Shown: positions 1 through 8,818 of the stretch, one piece after another
How the letters are laid out: each line of letters opens with the position of its first letter
How positions within the stretch are numbered: the first letter of the stretch is position 1
DNA from: Candidatus Scalindua sp.
GTDB taxonomy: Bacteria; Planctomycetota; Brocadiia; Brocadiales; Scalinduaceae
DNA length: 58,435 nt
Assembly: GCA_021777035.1 (NCBI GenBank)
Contig: JAIQZR010000154.1
Location: forward strand, 1-58,435
Direction of reading: 5' to 3'
Notes under the pieces: generated by a model
Told to the model about the DNA's origin: nothing
The model's database searches: none
What the model saw: only the letters and a program-made list of their open reading frames with translations
Translations under genes and position numbers: made by a program

Positions 1-1275
1 ACGACTATGGCTAACTCATTTTCAAACAATCAAGTCTCATACAACATTAAAGAACCAAACAGTAATACCGGAACCGTTCCACAGGAGATAAATAATAGAC
101 AGGAAACGCTACAGACAGGCAGAAACACAAATAGCCCAACCACAAAGGCCGATGTTATGTTTGAGTCGAAAGAGACACCTAATTATAAACTCGAAGACCT
201 ATTAATATCACCGGCTGTAAACAAAACGGTTCTTAGTAATCCCAATACGGATACACTACTAAAGCAAGGTGCAGTGCAGGCAGAAAACGATGGACTACTT
301 ACAACAAAAGCAGCATCTAAAACTGATACAGTTACTCTGGGAGTGGGGGCAGGTGTCAATGGGGAAATACCGGAGGCAATAGTAGGTCAGTCAAAAATGT
401 CAATGGTGAACTCATCATCAAACAATCAGGTCTCATACAACATTAAAACACCAGGAAGTAGTATCGGGACTCTTCCACAGGAGATAAATACTAATCAAGA
501 AATGCTACAGACAGACAGAAACACAAATAGTACAGCCCAGACAAAAGCAATTATCGATAAAACTCCAGGAATTTTTGATGTCGATACGACTATGGCCGAA
601 GCTAATACTTCTAAATCATCGGACGATACAACCAACATCAGTAGTAACGGTATTAATATAAACGAAGCAACTGTACAAGCGAATATATCATCAAGCAACT
701 CCTCTTTTGGAAATCAAAGTGAAGATCAACTTAATGGATTTTATATAAACCCCATTAATACAAGACAACAGATAGAACCAGAAATAAATTTCACAAATAC
801 CTTATCACAAATTAACAACTCCGCAATGGATGCTGAGTCATTAAGCAACGATATAGCAGACAATATTATTCAAAAGGCAAAATTATTTATGCAGGGAGGT
901 AAATCGGAAGTTAAAATCCTGCTTAATCCGCAAGAACTTGGAAATCTTCAACTTGAATTTACGGCTGAAGGTGACAATTTAGATGCAAAGATCACTGTAG
1001 AAAGATCAGTAGTAAAGGAGGTTATTGAAAAAGATATTCAAAAATTAAGGGAGCTAATTTTTCATGCAGATATTGATGTAAGCAAGCTTGACGTATTTCT
1101 CCAGGAGAAAGGAAATGAAAAGTGGGGCTTTATGAATAAAGACTTTCAATCAGGTGCAAAAAACGATAGGACTCAAAATTTCCTGAATGAAGAGAGTGGA
1201 TATTCTGAGGATGATGTAGATAAAGAGTCTATGGTTTATGATGCAGACTCAAGACAGATTAACTACTTAATGTAG
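1..1275 (+). CDS. fliK: Flagellar hook-length control protein FliK, 5' end outside the window
   Basis: FliK is secreted by the flagellar export apparatus and sets hook length before the switch to filament export. The C-terminal third (about residues 285-370) carries the Flg_hook domain, with the LNPQELGNLQLEF signature that interacts with FlhB. The N-terminal two thirds are Asn/Thr/Ser-rich and low in complexity, as is usual for the ruler part. Residues 1-50 and 133-182 are a clear internal duplication (SNNQVSYNIK and PQEIN in both). The first in-frame ATG is at 7, but the frame is open to the window edge and the first bases resemble coding DNA near 590, so the true start is probably upstream. 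flgD follows after 16 bp. Confidence 0.85.
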   Translation, partial: TTMANSFSNNQVSYNIKEPNSNTGTVPQEINNRQETLQTGRNTNSPTTKADVMFESKETPNYKLEDLLISPAVNKTVLSNPNTDTLLKQGAVQAENDGLLTTKAASKTDTVTLGVGAGVNGEIPEAIVGQSKMSMVNSSSNNQVSYNIKTPGSSIGTLPQEINTNQEMLQTDRNTNSTAQTKAIIDKTPGIFDVDTTMAEANTSKSSDDTTNISSNGININEATVQANISSSNSSFGNQSEDQLNGFYINPINTRQQIEPEINFTNTLSQINNSAMDAESLSNDIADNIIQKAKLFMQGGKSEVKILLNPQELGNLQLEFTAEGDNLDAKITVERSVVKEVIEKDIQKLRELIFHADIDVSKLDVFLQEKGNEKWGFMNKDFQSGAKNDRTQNFLNEESGYSEDDVDKESMVYDADSRQINYLM

Positions 1276-1291
1276 AAAGGAGACAACAATA

Positions 1292-1693
1292 ATGGAAATT
1301 TCCAGTGTTAGCAGTGACGTCGGTAAAGATGAGTTTCTACGTCTGTTTGTGGCCCAACTGAAAAACCAGAGTCCCATGGATCCATTAAAAGGGCATGAGT
1401 TCATAGCGCAACTGGCACAATTTAGTTCACTTGAACAGCTTACTAATCTCAATGCTTCTTTTTCAGACATGTTAAAATTTGAACAATTATTAGGAGAAGA
1501 AACGCTTAAACAGGACCAATTTTTAGGAATAGGTAATTTAATTGGGATGAATGCAGAGTATATTGATCCTGCATCTGAAACAGGTTCTTCTAAGGGTGTA
1601 ATAAGCGGTATCACAACAAGAGATGATACAATTTACCTGGTAATGCAAAATAAGGAGATCCCTATATCTGAAGTAACTGGAATATTCCAATAA
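1292..1693 (+). CDS. flgD: Flagellar hook assembly protein FlgD (short form)
   Basis: FlgD is the hook-cap scaffold that allows FlgE to polymerise. The family signature is present near the N-terminus: EFLRLFVAQLKNQSPMDPL, then the FIAQLAQFSSLEQLTN helix. At 133 residues it is much shorter than the roughly 220 residues of enterobacterial FlgD and lacks most of the C-terminal Ig-like part; short forms are known. The start ATG follows an AAAGGAGA ribosome site. It sits between fliK and flgE, the usual fliK-flgD-flgE order. Confidence 0.92.
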   Translation: MEISSVSSDVGKDEFLRLFVAQLKNQSPMDPLKGHEFIAQLAQFSSLEQLTNLNASFSDMLKFEQLLGEETLKQDQFLGIGNLIGMNAEYIDPASETGSSKGVISGITTRDDTIYLVMQNKEIPISEVTGIFQ

Positions 1694-1730
1694 TTAATAT
1701 TTTTAATATATTACGAAAGGAGTTAGAAAA

Positions 1731-3344
1731 ATGGCACTATCATCATTAACTGCAGGTATATCAGGTTTAAGATCAGCACAGACTTCACTTAACGTGATAG
1801 GTAATAATCTGGCAAATTTAAATACTTCAGGTTTTAAGACCTCACGGGTAAGTTTCACAGACGAACTATCACAGACAATCCGAGCGGCACAGGCACCTAC
1901 CGGTTCCGTTGGCGGAAAGAATGCGATACAGGTTGGTATTGGTTCTGCTGTCGGGAGTATAGATACAAATTTTGCCCAAGGAAGCATTACACCAACAGGA
2001 CGTCCGTTTGATCTTGCAATACAGGGTGAAGGGTTCTTTGTTGTTACAGATGGTTCTCAGGATTTTTATAGCAGAGTGGGCTCTTTCGGCCTTGATTTGA
2101 ACAATGATCTTGTAGACTCCGGCACGGGTTTTAAAGTAAAAAACATCCTGGGTAGAAGTTTAAATCTTCCTGTCAACTCAATTGTGCCTGCAAAAGCTAC
2201 AACATCAGTTTCTCTGGCGGGAAATCTGAATTCTAATCTAAATGGAGGTGCAGTCAATCAGATACTTCAGACTACCAGTGCATTTACCACTGGAGGTTCT
2301 ACTCCTGCAGTTGCAGGTGATGGGCTAAACACTCTTGACCAGAATACAATACCATATGTCGCTGGAGATATTATTAAAATGGTGGGTACTGAGTCAGATG
2401 GTACAGATGTTAGTACAAGTTTCGTTTATGGGTCAGGCACTAACCAGAACGGTACTACATTAGGTGATCTTCAGGATTTTATAACGGCAAGCTTTGGTAC
2501 CGCTACTGCTTCTCTGGATGCAAATGGGAATTTAGTTCTGACGTCAGACGCACCGGGAAAGTCAAACCTTTTAATGTCAATTTCAGACGGGTCTACAAAC
2601 ACCGGCATATCAGCTCTTCCAACCATTGATGTTAATGTGTCCGGAAGTGGTGAAACATATGTTACAACAACTCCTATCTTTGATACGCAAGGAACATCAC
2701 ATCCAATTACACTTACTTTTGAGAAATTAAGCCCTAATACCTGGGATGTTACGCCAACTATGAAAGCGGCTGACGGTTCTGTTGTTGATGGTATTTCAAC
2801 CATCAGCTTCAACCAGAATGGTTCATATTCCGCTATTACAGGTACACCAACCTTAACCATAACTTTCTCTAATGGAAGTCCACAAACAGTAAATTTAGAT
2901 TTGGGTGTATCTAACGCATTCAATGGTTTAACTCAATTCAGCGGTAATTCATCTGTTGCTACAACGAACCAGGACGGTTACGATGCAGGTTTCTATTTGT
3001 CATCAAATGTAAATCAGAATGGTACTATTGATGCACTATTCACAAATGGTCAGACAAAAAATATCGGCCAATTACAAATGGCTGCCTTTAGTAATCCTAA
3101 TGGCTTATCCAAACAGGGAAATAATCTCTATGCACAGACAGCAGCTTCAGGTACATCTGTGCTTAGTACCGCGCTTTCCGGGAAGTTTGGTGCTATTGTC
3201 GGTGGTGCATTAGAAGCCTCCAATGTGGATATAGCAGAAGAGTTCACGAATCTGATTATCAGCCAAAGGTCATTCCAGGCTAATGCCAGGACTATCACAA
3301 CAACAGATGAGATACTGCAGGAATTGGTTAATCTTGTAAGGTAA
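1731..3344 (+). CDS. flgE: Flagellar hook protein FlgE
   Basis: FlgE is the hook subunit. The N-terminal rod-family motif (LTAGISGLRSAQTSLNVIGN, then NLANLNTSGFK), the LAIQGEGFFVV segment of the FlgE/F/G core and the C-terminal helix (EEFTNLIISQRSFQANARTI) are all present. At 537 residues it is longer than the 402-residue Salmonella protein; the extra length lies in the surface-exposed middle (about residues 150-420), which is rich in Thr, Ser and Gly. A GAAAGGAG ribosome site precedes the ATG. It is the last gene before a hairpin and a 400-bp gap, so it probably closes the fliK-flgD-flgE unit. Confidence 0.95.
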   Translation: MALSSLTAGISGLRSAQTSLNVIGNNLANLNTSGFKTSRVSFTDELSQTIRAAQAPTGSVGGKNAIQVGIGSAVGSIDTNFAQGSITPTGRPFDLAIQGEGFFVVTDGSQDFYSRVGSFGLDLNNDLVDSGTGFKVKNILGRSLNLPVNSIVPAKATTSVSLAGNLNSNLNGGAVNQILQTTSAFTTGGSTPAVAGDGLNTLDQNTIPYVAGDIIKMVGTESDGTDVSTSFVYGSGTNQNGTTLGDLQDFITASFGTATASLDANGNLVLTSDAPGKSNLLMSISDGSTNTGISALPTIDVNVSGSGETYVTTTPIFDTQGTSHPITLTFEKLSPNTWDVTPTMKAADGSVVDGISTISFNQNGSYSAITGTPTLTITFSNGSPQTVNLDLGVSNAFNGLTQFSGNSSVATTNQDGYDAGFYLSSNVNQNGTIDALFTNGQTKNIGQLQMAAFSNPNGLSKQGNNLYAQTAASGTSVLSTALSGKFGAIVGGALEASNVDIAEEFTNLIISQRSFQANARTITTTDEILQELVNLVR

Positions 3345-3361
3345 TATAATTACGTTCAATT

Positions 3362-3397
3362 CCCCGTGAGATAGGTACAGTTCACCTACTCACGGGG
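3362..3397 (+). terminator. Hairpin downstream of flgE
   Basis: A 9-bp perfect arm pair (CCCCGTGAG at 3362-3370 and CTCACGGGG at 3389-3397) is extended by TAGGT/ACCTA with one bulged A and a 7-nt loop. It lies 17 bp after the flgE stop codon. There is no strong T tract, so it could be a terminator or a 3'-end stabilising structure. The rest of 3398-3744 holds a sigma-54 type promoter and no gene. Confidence 0.55.
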
Positions 3398-3633
3398 ATC
3401 TCTAAAGTCACTAAATAATTTTGTTCCGACCTCCAGACTTATCTCCAACCTGTTATTATGGTAATATTTTTCTACAGGATGTGGAAAAAATTATCATATA
3501 CATCATTATAGCATTGAGAATTCAACAGTCCGCCCCCATCATTTTGTAATCTACAATCGGCCTAAGTAATGAAAACACGTAGCATTATAAGTTTGAAAAA
3601 ATGTATTTGTATTTATTTAGTTTAAGTAACTTT

Positions 3634-3650
3634 TTGGCACAAATATAGCG
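3634..3650 (+). promoter_or_regulatory. Sigma-54 type promoter of flgF
   Basis: TTGGCACAAATATAGCG matches the -24/-12 consensus, with GG at 3636-3637 and GC at 3648-3649 separated by exactly 10 nt. The predicted start near 3661 gives a leader of about 84 nt before flgF. The -12 element is TAGC rather than TTGC. Confidence 0.65.
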
Positions 3651-3744
3651 TATAACAAAACATAGCGTTTACGTTATTTTAATAATCTCCATTTTGGAAG
3701 GTTTCAAGATACATATTAACTTAAACTAATAGAGGGGGCTTAAG

Positions 3745-4461
3745 ATGATTAATGGAATTGAACTGGCAGCCTCAGGATTGGACGCTTATGGTAATGTACA
3801 GGAAGTTATAGCAAGGAACCTTGCAAATGCCAATACAGTCGGCTTTAAAAAGAATACAATCTCATTCAAAGCTGTTCTTTCACAAACTGAAGGCGTAGAT
3901 ACCAGCAGCCTCCAGGCAAATTACGGTGTTGATCACTCTAATGGCAGCCTCATTTATACCGGAAACACTTTAGATATAGCAGTTGATGGCGACGGCTTTT
4001 TTACTCTGGAGACAGATAAAGGTATGAGATATACAAGGAACGGACAATTTCAGCTTTCAAACAACGGTGAAATAATAACCTCGACCGGTTCAAAATTGCT
4101 GGGGCAGAGTGGGCCGTTGATAATGCCCAAGGGAGGAGTGAATATTGCCATTGATAAGAAAGGTGAAGTTCAAGTTGATGGCAAGAGTATCGGGAAGTTA
4201 ATAATTACTAACTTTACAGATCTTAATTCACTGGTTGCTACAGGTGATTCCGCTTTTAAAGCCCCTATAGAAGCAATAAGCGATGATGGGGAGAAGAAAT
4301 TCAAGGTTGCGCAGGGTTACCTGGAAAGGTCAAATGTAAATGTAGTTATGGAGATGGTTGACATGATAACTAACATGAGGAGCTATGAAGCAAGTAATAA
4401 TGTCGTAAAGACTTTCAGCGACTTAATGGAACGTTTGATTTCTAATCAATCTAATATTTAA
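3745..4461 (+). CDS. flgF: Flagellar rod/basal-body protein FlgF
   Basis: FlgF is a proximal rod subunit assembled in the periplasm. The N-terminus (IARNLANANTVGFKKNTISF), the LDIAVDGDGFFTLET core and the C-terminal helix (VNVVMEMVDMITNMRSYEAS) are those of the FlgE/F/G rod family. The length of 238 residues and the position just before flgG favour FlgF. A GAGGGGG ribosome site precedes the ATG. It is the first gene of a unit headed by a sigma-54 type promoter that probably runs through flgG, flgA and flgH. Confidence 0.92.
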   Translation: MINGIELAASGLDAYGNVQEVIARNLANANTVGFKKNTISFKAVLSQTEGVDTSSLQANYGVDHSNGSLIYTGNTLDIAVDGDGFFTLETDKGMRYTRNGQFQLSNNGEIITSTGSKLLGQSGPLIMPKGGVNIAIDKKGEVQVDGKSIGKLIITNFTDLNSLVATGDSAFKAPIEAISDDGEKKFKVAQGYLERSNVNVVMEMVDMITNMRSYEASNNVVKTFSDLMERLISNQSNI

Positions 4462-4495
4462 TTCACAAACGAGTTTAGTAAAGGAGACCGAAACC

Positions 4496-5281
4496 ATGAT
4501 GAAAGCACTATATACGAGCGCAACCGGTATGAAGGCACACCAGTTCCTTCTCGATGCGATATCAAATAATCTGGCCAATGTTAACACGACAGGATACAAA
4601 AGAGTACAAGTTAATTTTCAGGATTTGTTATATGATAAATTTGTTGCTGCCGGCGCAGAATCTGCGCAAGGAATAGAAAATTCAACTGGCCTACAGGTTG
4701 GTAGTGGTGTTCGTGTTGTCTCAACTAATAAAGTCTTTAGCCAGGGTGTTCCGGAAAATACCGGCAGATCACTGGACATGGCAATCCAGGGTAACGGGTT
4801 CTTTCAAGTATCACATCCTGATGGAACCACGGTTTATTCACGTGATGGCACTTTTCAACTTAACAGTTCCGGAGAGATAGTAACGGCAGAAGGGCTCAAA
4901 CTTGTGCCCTCTATTTCGGTAACGGCTGACGTAATAGGTGTCAGTATAGGATCCGACGGGACGGTTTCTGCTCAATCCCCAGACGGAAGTTCTCAATCAT
5001 TAGGTACAATTGCCATTGCTACATTTCCAAATTCTGCAGGGTTGGAGAGTATGGGAAAAAATCTTTACAGAGAAACAACTGCATCAGGTACTCCTACAAC
5101 TGGGACTCCAGGTCAAGCTGGTATTGGGGAGATTATGCAGGGGTTTCGAGAAAGTTCAAACGTTGAGGTTGTGTCTGAAATGGTCAACCTCATAGTCGCA
5201 CAAAGAGCATACGAAACAAGTTCAAGGGCAATTAAGGCCAGCGATGACATGTTACAGACGACAAATCGTATTTCAGGGTAA
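4496..5281 (+). CDS. flgG: Flagellar distal rod protein FlgG
   Basis: FlgG forms the distal rod. The 261-residue length equals the usual family length. It starts MMKALYTSATGMKAHQFLLD, followed by the NNLANVNTTGYKR rod motif, LDMAIQGNGFFQV in the core, and the C-terminal helix (EMVNLIVAQRAYETSSRAIK) with the closing MLQTTNRI. This is the most conserved rod protein and the identification is secure. The gene has a good AAAGGAGA ribosome site and lies 34 bp after flgF in the same unit. Confidence 0.97.
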   Translation: MMKALYTSATGMKAHQFLLDAISNNLANVNTTGYKRVQVNFQDLLYDKFVAAGAESAQGIENSTGLQVGSGVRVVSTNKVFSQGVPENTGRSLDMAIQGNGFFQVSHPDGTTVYSRDGTFQLNSSGEIVTAEGLKLVPSISVTADVIGVSIGSDGTVSAQSPDGSSQSLGTIAIATFPNSAGLESMGKNLYRETTASGTPTTGTPGQAGIGEIMQGFRESSNVEVVSEMVNLIVAQRAYETSSRAIKASDDMLQTTNRISG

Positions 5282-5325
5282 TATAAGATGAACTATCACA
5301 CTGCCATTATAAAAGGAGTCCAGCA

Positions 5326-6297
5326 ATGAAAACTAGAATATTATTGTTTTTTCTTATAAGTATGTTCGTATTAATTCCTGAAATAATAGCTAACAAGATT
5401 GAAGTAGATTTAATTCCTAGAGTAGTCCTGAAAGAAAAGACAATAACATTCAGCGATATTTCTACTGTAACCGGTGACGATGTGGATCTGGTAAATGAAA
5501 TTAATAATATTGAAATTGGAATGACACCTTGGGCAAACAGTAACAGAAGAATTGCTCTGGATTTTTTAAAAATGCGTTTGAAGTCGTCAAACATAAGCAT
5601 ATCAGATGTGACCTTTATAAATGCTAAATCTGTAGTTGTTTCAGTTGAATCTACGAAGGTAACCGGGCATGAGATTGCGCAAAAAGCAAAAGAATATTTG
5701 TTAAATGCTTTACCGGAAGCTAGTAGGGAAATCACTGTAGAATTAGTAAGAACGCCTGGTGACAAATGGATACCAAGGAGTATTGACGAGATTGACTTTG
5801 ACATTTCACTTCCGGATATAAGCAAGGATAGAGGGAATATAGATGTAATCGTCAGCGCAACCTCAGATGGCAAACGTTTTTTTAAAATACCTGTGTCGTT
5901 TAAAGTAAGGGTGTATGAATATGTCGCTGTCGCAAGAAGGAGAATAGGCCGTAACCAGCAATTAACTAAAGGAAATCTATCCATGGCCAGGAGGGAAACT
6001 ACAAAAATACGAGGTTTTGCATTTTTTAGCATTAAAGACCTGGTGGGCATGGTGACAATCACATCAATTCAGCCAAACACCATACTTACAGAAAGTGTAG
6101 TTGAAATGCCGCCTACTATAAAGCAGGGCAGTATAGTAAAGTTGTTGATTCAGACAAGTGGATTTAGAATTGTTACCAAAGGGATGGCACAACAGACAGG
6201 ATACACAGGCGAGGTAATAAAGGTAAAAAATATGGACTCAAAGAAGCTGCTTTATGGTGAAATTATTGATTCGAACAGTATCCGAATAGCTTTCTAA
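5326..6297 (+). CDS. flgA: Flagellar P-ring assembly chaperone FlgA
   Basis: FlgA is a periplasmic chaperone for P-ring assembly by FlgI. It has a Sec signal peptide (MKTRILLFFLISMFVLIPE) and a C-terminal SAF/ChapFlgA region, including RRRIGRNQQLTKGNL, the VGMVTITSIQPNTILTES segment and the closing GEVIKVKNMDSKKLLYGEI. At 323 residues it is longer than the 219-residue Salmonella protein but typical of the two-part forms of other phyla. It sits between flgG and flgH, and an AAAGGAG ribosome site supports the chosen ATG. Confidence 0.9.
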   Translation: MKTRILLFFLISMFVLIPEIIANKIEVDLIPRVVLKEKTITFSDISTVTGDDVDLVNEINNIEIGMTPWANSNRRIALDFLKMRLKSSNISISDVTFINAKSVVVSVESTKVTGHEIAQKAKEYLLNALPEASREITVELVRTPGDKWIPRSIDEIDFDISLPDISKDRGNIDVIVSATSDGKRFFKIPVSFKVRVYEYVAVARRRIGRNQQLTKGNLSMARRETTKIRGFAFFSIKDLVGMVTITSIQPNTILTESVVEMPPTIKQGSIVKLLIQTSGFRIVTKGMAQQTGYTGEVIKVKNMDSKKLLYGEIIDSNSIRIAF

Positions 6298-6329
6298 TTA
6301 TATAAGTTCTAACAATAAGAGGAACAAAG

Positions 6330-6992
6330 ATGACAAAATCATTTACCACCTTCATTTTTAGATACATTATAGCCATAAGCGTTATTGCTGTGGTATGTGA
6401 TTGTGTACTTGCCGATTCATTATGGGAAAAAAGGGCTACTGTGAACTATAACCTTTTTGATGACAATAGAGGAAAAAGGATCGGAGACATTGTTACTGTA
6501 ACAGTATCTGAATCAACTGCCATTGGTAGTGATGAAGCATCAACTACTAATAATGCCAGTACTACTTCCGGATCAGTAGACAATGAAAAATTCTTTCGTG
6601 GAATACTAAAATCATTTTCAGAAGGACGTAATGCAAGGTTTAATGATAGGCCTCCCAATACTTTTGCAACAGGGTTTAATAATGATTTTAGCGGCAAAGG
6701 CACATATGATAGTAACAGGAGTGTAAATTTGACTATTACGGCAATGGTAGTGGAAGTACTTGATAATGGTAATCTGGTTCTTGAAGGCAAAAGAGATGTA
6801 AAAGTAAACAAGGAAAAGTATACCTTAAAACTTACGGGTATTGCCAGGCCTATTGATATAACGACAGATAACACAGTCGCATCAAGCAAGATGTCGAACG
6901 TAAAATTTGGGCTAGACGGGAAAGGCTGGCTGACCAGGGCAGGGTCAAAAGGCTGGCTCAATAGAGTTACGGATATGCTCTGGCCATTCTAA
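6330..6992 (+). CDS. flgH: Flagellar L-ring protein FlgH
   Basis: FlgH builds the outer-membrane L-ring. The family pattern is clear: SLWEKRATVNYNLFDDNRGK, then RIGDIVTVTVSEST, the Ser/Thr/Asn-rich middle, FSGKGTYDSNRSVNLTITAMV, LDNGNLVLEGKRDVKVN and a C-terminal SKMSNVKFGLDGKGWL. The N-terminal hydrophobic segment ends in VVCDCVLADS, which lacks a classical lipobox (no Gly/Ala/Ser before Cys), unlike most FlgH lipoproteins. It is followed by a strong hairpin and is probably the last gene of the flgF unit. Confidence 0.93.
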   Translation: MTKSFTTFIFRYIIAISVIAVVCDCVLADSLWEKRATVNYNLFDDNRGKRIGDIVTVTVSESTAIGSDEASTTNNASTTSGSVDNEKFFRGILKSFSEGRNARFNDRPPNTFATGFNNDFSGKGTYDSNRSVNLTITAMVVEVLDNGNLVLEGKRDVKVNKEKYTLKLTGIARPIDITTDNTVASSKMSNVKFGLDGKGWLTRAGSKGWLNRVTDMLWPF

Positions 6993-7041
6993 ACTAATAG
7001 TAGATGTGAACGGAGATGGCACAAAAAATTTAATATAAAAT

Positions 7042-7098
7042 TTTTCAAATAATAGAGGGATGGTGAATACTTTTCATCATCCCTCTATTATTTGAAAA
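7042..7098 (+). terminator. Very long perfect hairpin after flgH
   Basis: The arms 7042-7062 and 7078-7098 are perfectly complementary over 21 bp, and five more pairs (including one G-U) close the stem to 26 bp around a 5-nt loop (7068-7072). The core contains AGAGGGATG/CATCCCTCT and the outer part is A/T-rich on both sides, which would allow bidirectional termination. It lies 50 bp after flgH. The rest of the 324-bp gap before flgI holds a sigma-54 type promoter. Confidence 0.75.
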
Positions 7099-7233
7099 GT
7101 AAAATGTAGGAAAAAATGAACACTATGTGTAGAAAATGACTACTACACTTTCCGCACGTCGGTGCACGATACCAGGCAGTTATGTAAGTTGCCTTTGTAT
7201 AGGGAGTTATCATTGCTTGTAAATAGTTGGAAT

Positions 7234-7250
7234 TTGGTACAAATATTGCG
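7234..7250 (+). promoter_or_regulatory. Sigma-54 type promoter of flgI
   Basis: TTGGTACAAATATTGCG has GG at 7236-7237 and GC at 7248-7249 with the required 10-nt separation and a consensus TTGC -12 element. The predicted start near 7261 leaves a leader of about 56 nt before the flgI ATG. It directly follows the long hairpin, so flgI onward is probably a separate transcription unit. Confidence 0.72.
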
Positions 7251-7316
7251 TAACTAACTATTAGGACAGTTTATGGCACATGTTATCTATGTAAATTGCA
7301 TTTAAGGAACAGATTT

Positions 7317-8438
7317 ATGTCTCGTTATTTATTAAGCGTTATGGTGTTCATTTTAACTTGCTTCTCTTCTACGTTTACATGCGTGCAGGCAGATATAACT
7401 ACACGGATTAAAGACATTGCGAGTGTGCAGGGCATTCGAGACAACTATTTATTTGGTTATGGTCTGGTAATTGGCTTACAGGGATCAGGAGATAAGACTG
7501 AGTTCACAACCAAACTGGCTAAGAACGTATTCGAAAAACTTGGTGTGATTATGACGATTGCTGATTTTGATTCAAAGAATATTGCAAGTGTTCTCGTTAC
7601 GGCAAATATTCAACCCTTTGCTAAACCCGGTGATAGAATGGACATACTGGTATCATCAATAGGTGATGCAAAAAGCCTGGAAGGTGGTGTACTCGTACAC
7701 ACTATGCTCCAGGGAATAGATAATGAAGTCTATGCAGTCGCACAAGGACCTATTTCCATCGGAGGCGGCTTCAGCGTAGGTGGGAAAGCCGCAAGCAAGA
7801 GAAAAAACATAGCAACAACAGCCAACATACCACAGGGTGCATTAGTTGAAAAGGAAATACCTGTGCACATTTTTCATGAGAATTCTATAAGATTAAGTTT
7901 ACATGATAGTGATTTTACCACTTCACTTCGTATAATGGAGGTTGTTAATGCCATTTATCCTGATTCCGCACAAGCTATAAGTGCTGCGGAGGTAGAAATA
8001 ACACCGCCCCCGGAATTTAGAACAATGGACAGGGTGACCACGTTTATTTCTAAGATAGAAGATTTGCCTATTACGCCGGACACGGTAGCCCGGGTTGTCA
8101 TTAACGAGAGAACGGGAACAATCGTTGCCGGAGAGAATGTCAGGATCTCTACAGTAGCCGTGGCACATGGTAATCTCACTATAACGATAAGTGAAAAAAC
8201 AGAAGCATCTCAACCCGGTTCGTTTGCTCCAACAAGTGCATCTACAAAGGAACTGGATCGAACAAGCATAGAGGTTGAAGAGGAAGAAGCAAGAATGCAT
8301 ATAATACCTGATGGTGTAAGTATTTCTGAAATTGCACGTGCATTAAATGTACTTGGCGTAACGCCAAGAGATCTTATGGCAATCTTTCAGGCAATTCACA
8401 GGGCTGGTGCCCTTCATGCAGAACTGGTAATTATGTAA
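7317..8438 (+). CDS. flgI: Flagellar P-ring protein FlgI
   Basis: FlgI forms the periplasmic P-ring. After a signal peptide ending near CVQA, the mature protein opens with ITTRIKDIASVQGIRDN, followed by LFGYGLVIGLQGSGDKT. Further family markers are FAKPGDRMDILVSSIGDAKS, GGVLVHTMLQG, INERTGTIVAGENVRIS and a C-terminal LGVTPRDLMAIFQAIHRAGA. The length (373 residues) is normal. The ATG at 7317 is chosen because AAGGAA lies 7 nt before it; an in-frame TTG at 7296 has no ribosome site. Confidence 0.96.
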   Translation: MSRYLLSVMVFILTCFSSTFTCVQADITTRIKDIASVQGIRDNYLFGYGLVIGLQGSGDKTEFTTKLAKNVFEKLGVIMTIADFDSKNIASVLVTANIQPFAKPGDRMDILVSSIGDAKSLEGGVLVHTMLQGIDNEVYAVAQGPISIGGGFSVGGKAASKRKNIATTANIPQGALVEKEIPVHIFHENSIRLSLHDSDFTTSLRIMEVVNAIYPDSAQAISAAEVEITPPPEFRTMDRVTTFISKIEDLPITPDTVARVVINERTGTIVAGENVRISTVAVAHGNLTITISEKTEASQPGSFAPTSASTKELDRTSIEVEEEEARMHIIPDGVSISEIARALNVLGVTPRDLMAIFQAIHRAGALHAELVIM

Positions 8439-8470
8439 TACATTAATTTGCAACCTGACAGGGGAACTAA

Positions 8471-8788
8471 ATGGAAGTACCGTTCAATAATGAATTCATA
8501 GCAAATTTTGCAAGAGCAGAAAGCTCAAAGAACATACTAAAAAATAAGCTTAAATCGTCATATGAACTGCAAAAAGCCACACAGAATTTTGAAGCAATAA
8601 TGTTAAATATGATGCTCAAGGCAATGTGGAAGACTATACCGGAATCCGGCTTGTTTGAGAAAAATAGCTCTACCCAGATATATGAAGGTCTCATGCACTC
8701 TTCTCTTTCTGAAGAGATGGCAACTAATGGTGGTGGTTTGGGTATTGCAAAAGTGCTTTATCAACAACTTAGCAGAGAACAGAAATAG
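8471..8788 (+). CDS. flgJ: Rod-binding protein FlgJ, rod-cap domain only
   Basis: The 105-residue protein matches the N-terminal rod-binding domain of FlgJ: LQKATQNFEAIMLNMMLKAM, then SSTQIYEGLMHSSLSEEMAT and GGGLGIAKVLYQQL. The C-terminal peptidoglycan hydrolase domain found in gammaproteobacterial FlgJ is absent, as in many other phyla, so wall penetration must use a separate enzyme not seen here. AGGGGA precedes the ATG. It lies directly after flgI, as in most flagellar loci. Confidence 0.88.
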   Translation: MEVPFNNEFIANFARAESSKNILKNKLKSSYELQKATQNFEAIMLNMMLKAMWKTIPESGLFEKNSSTQIYEGLMHSSLSEEMATNGGGLGIAKVLYQQLSREQK

Positions 8789-8818
8789 TAATAAAATCAA
8801 AGGACGGTACGAATTATC

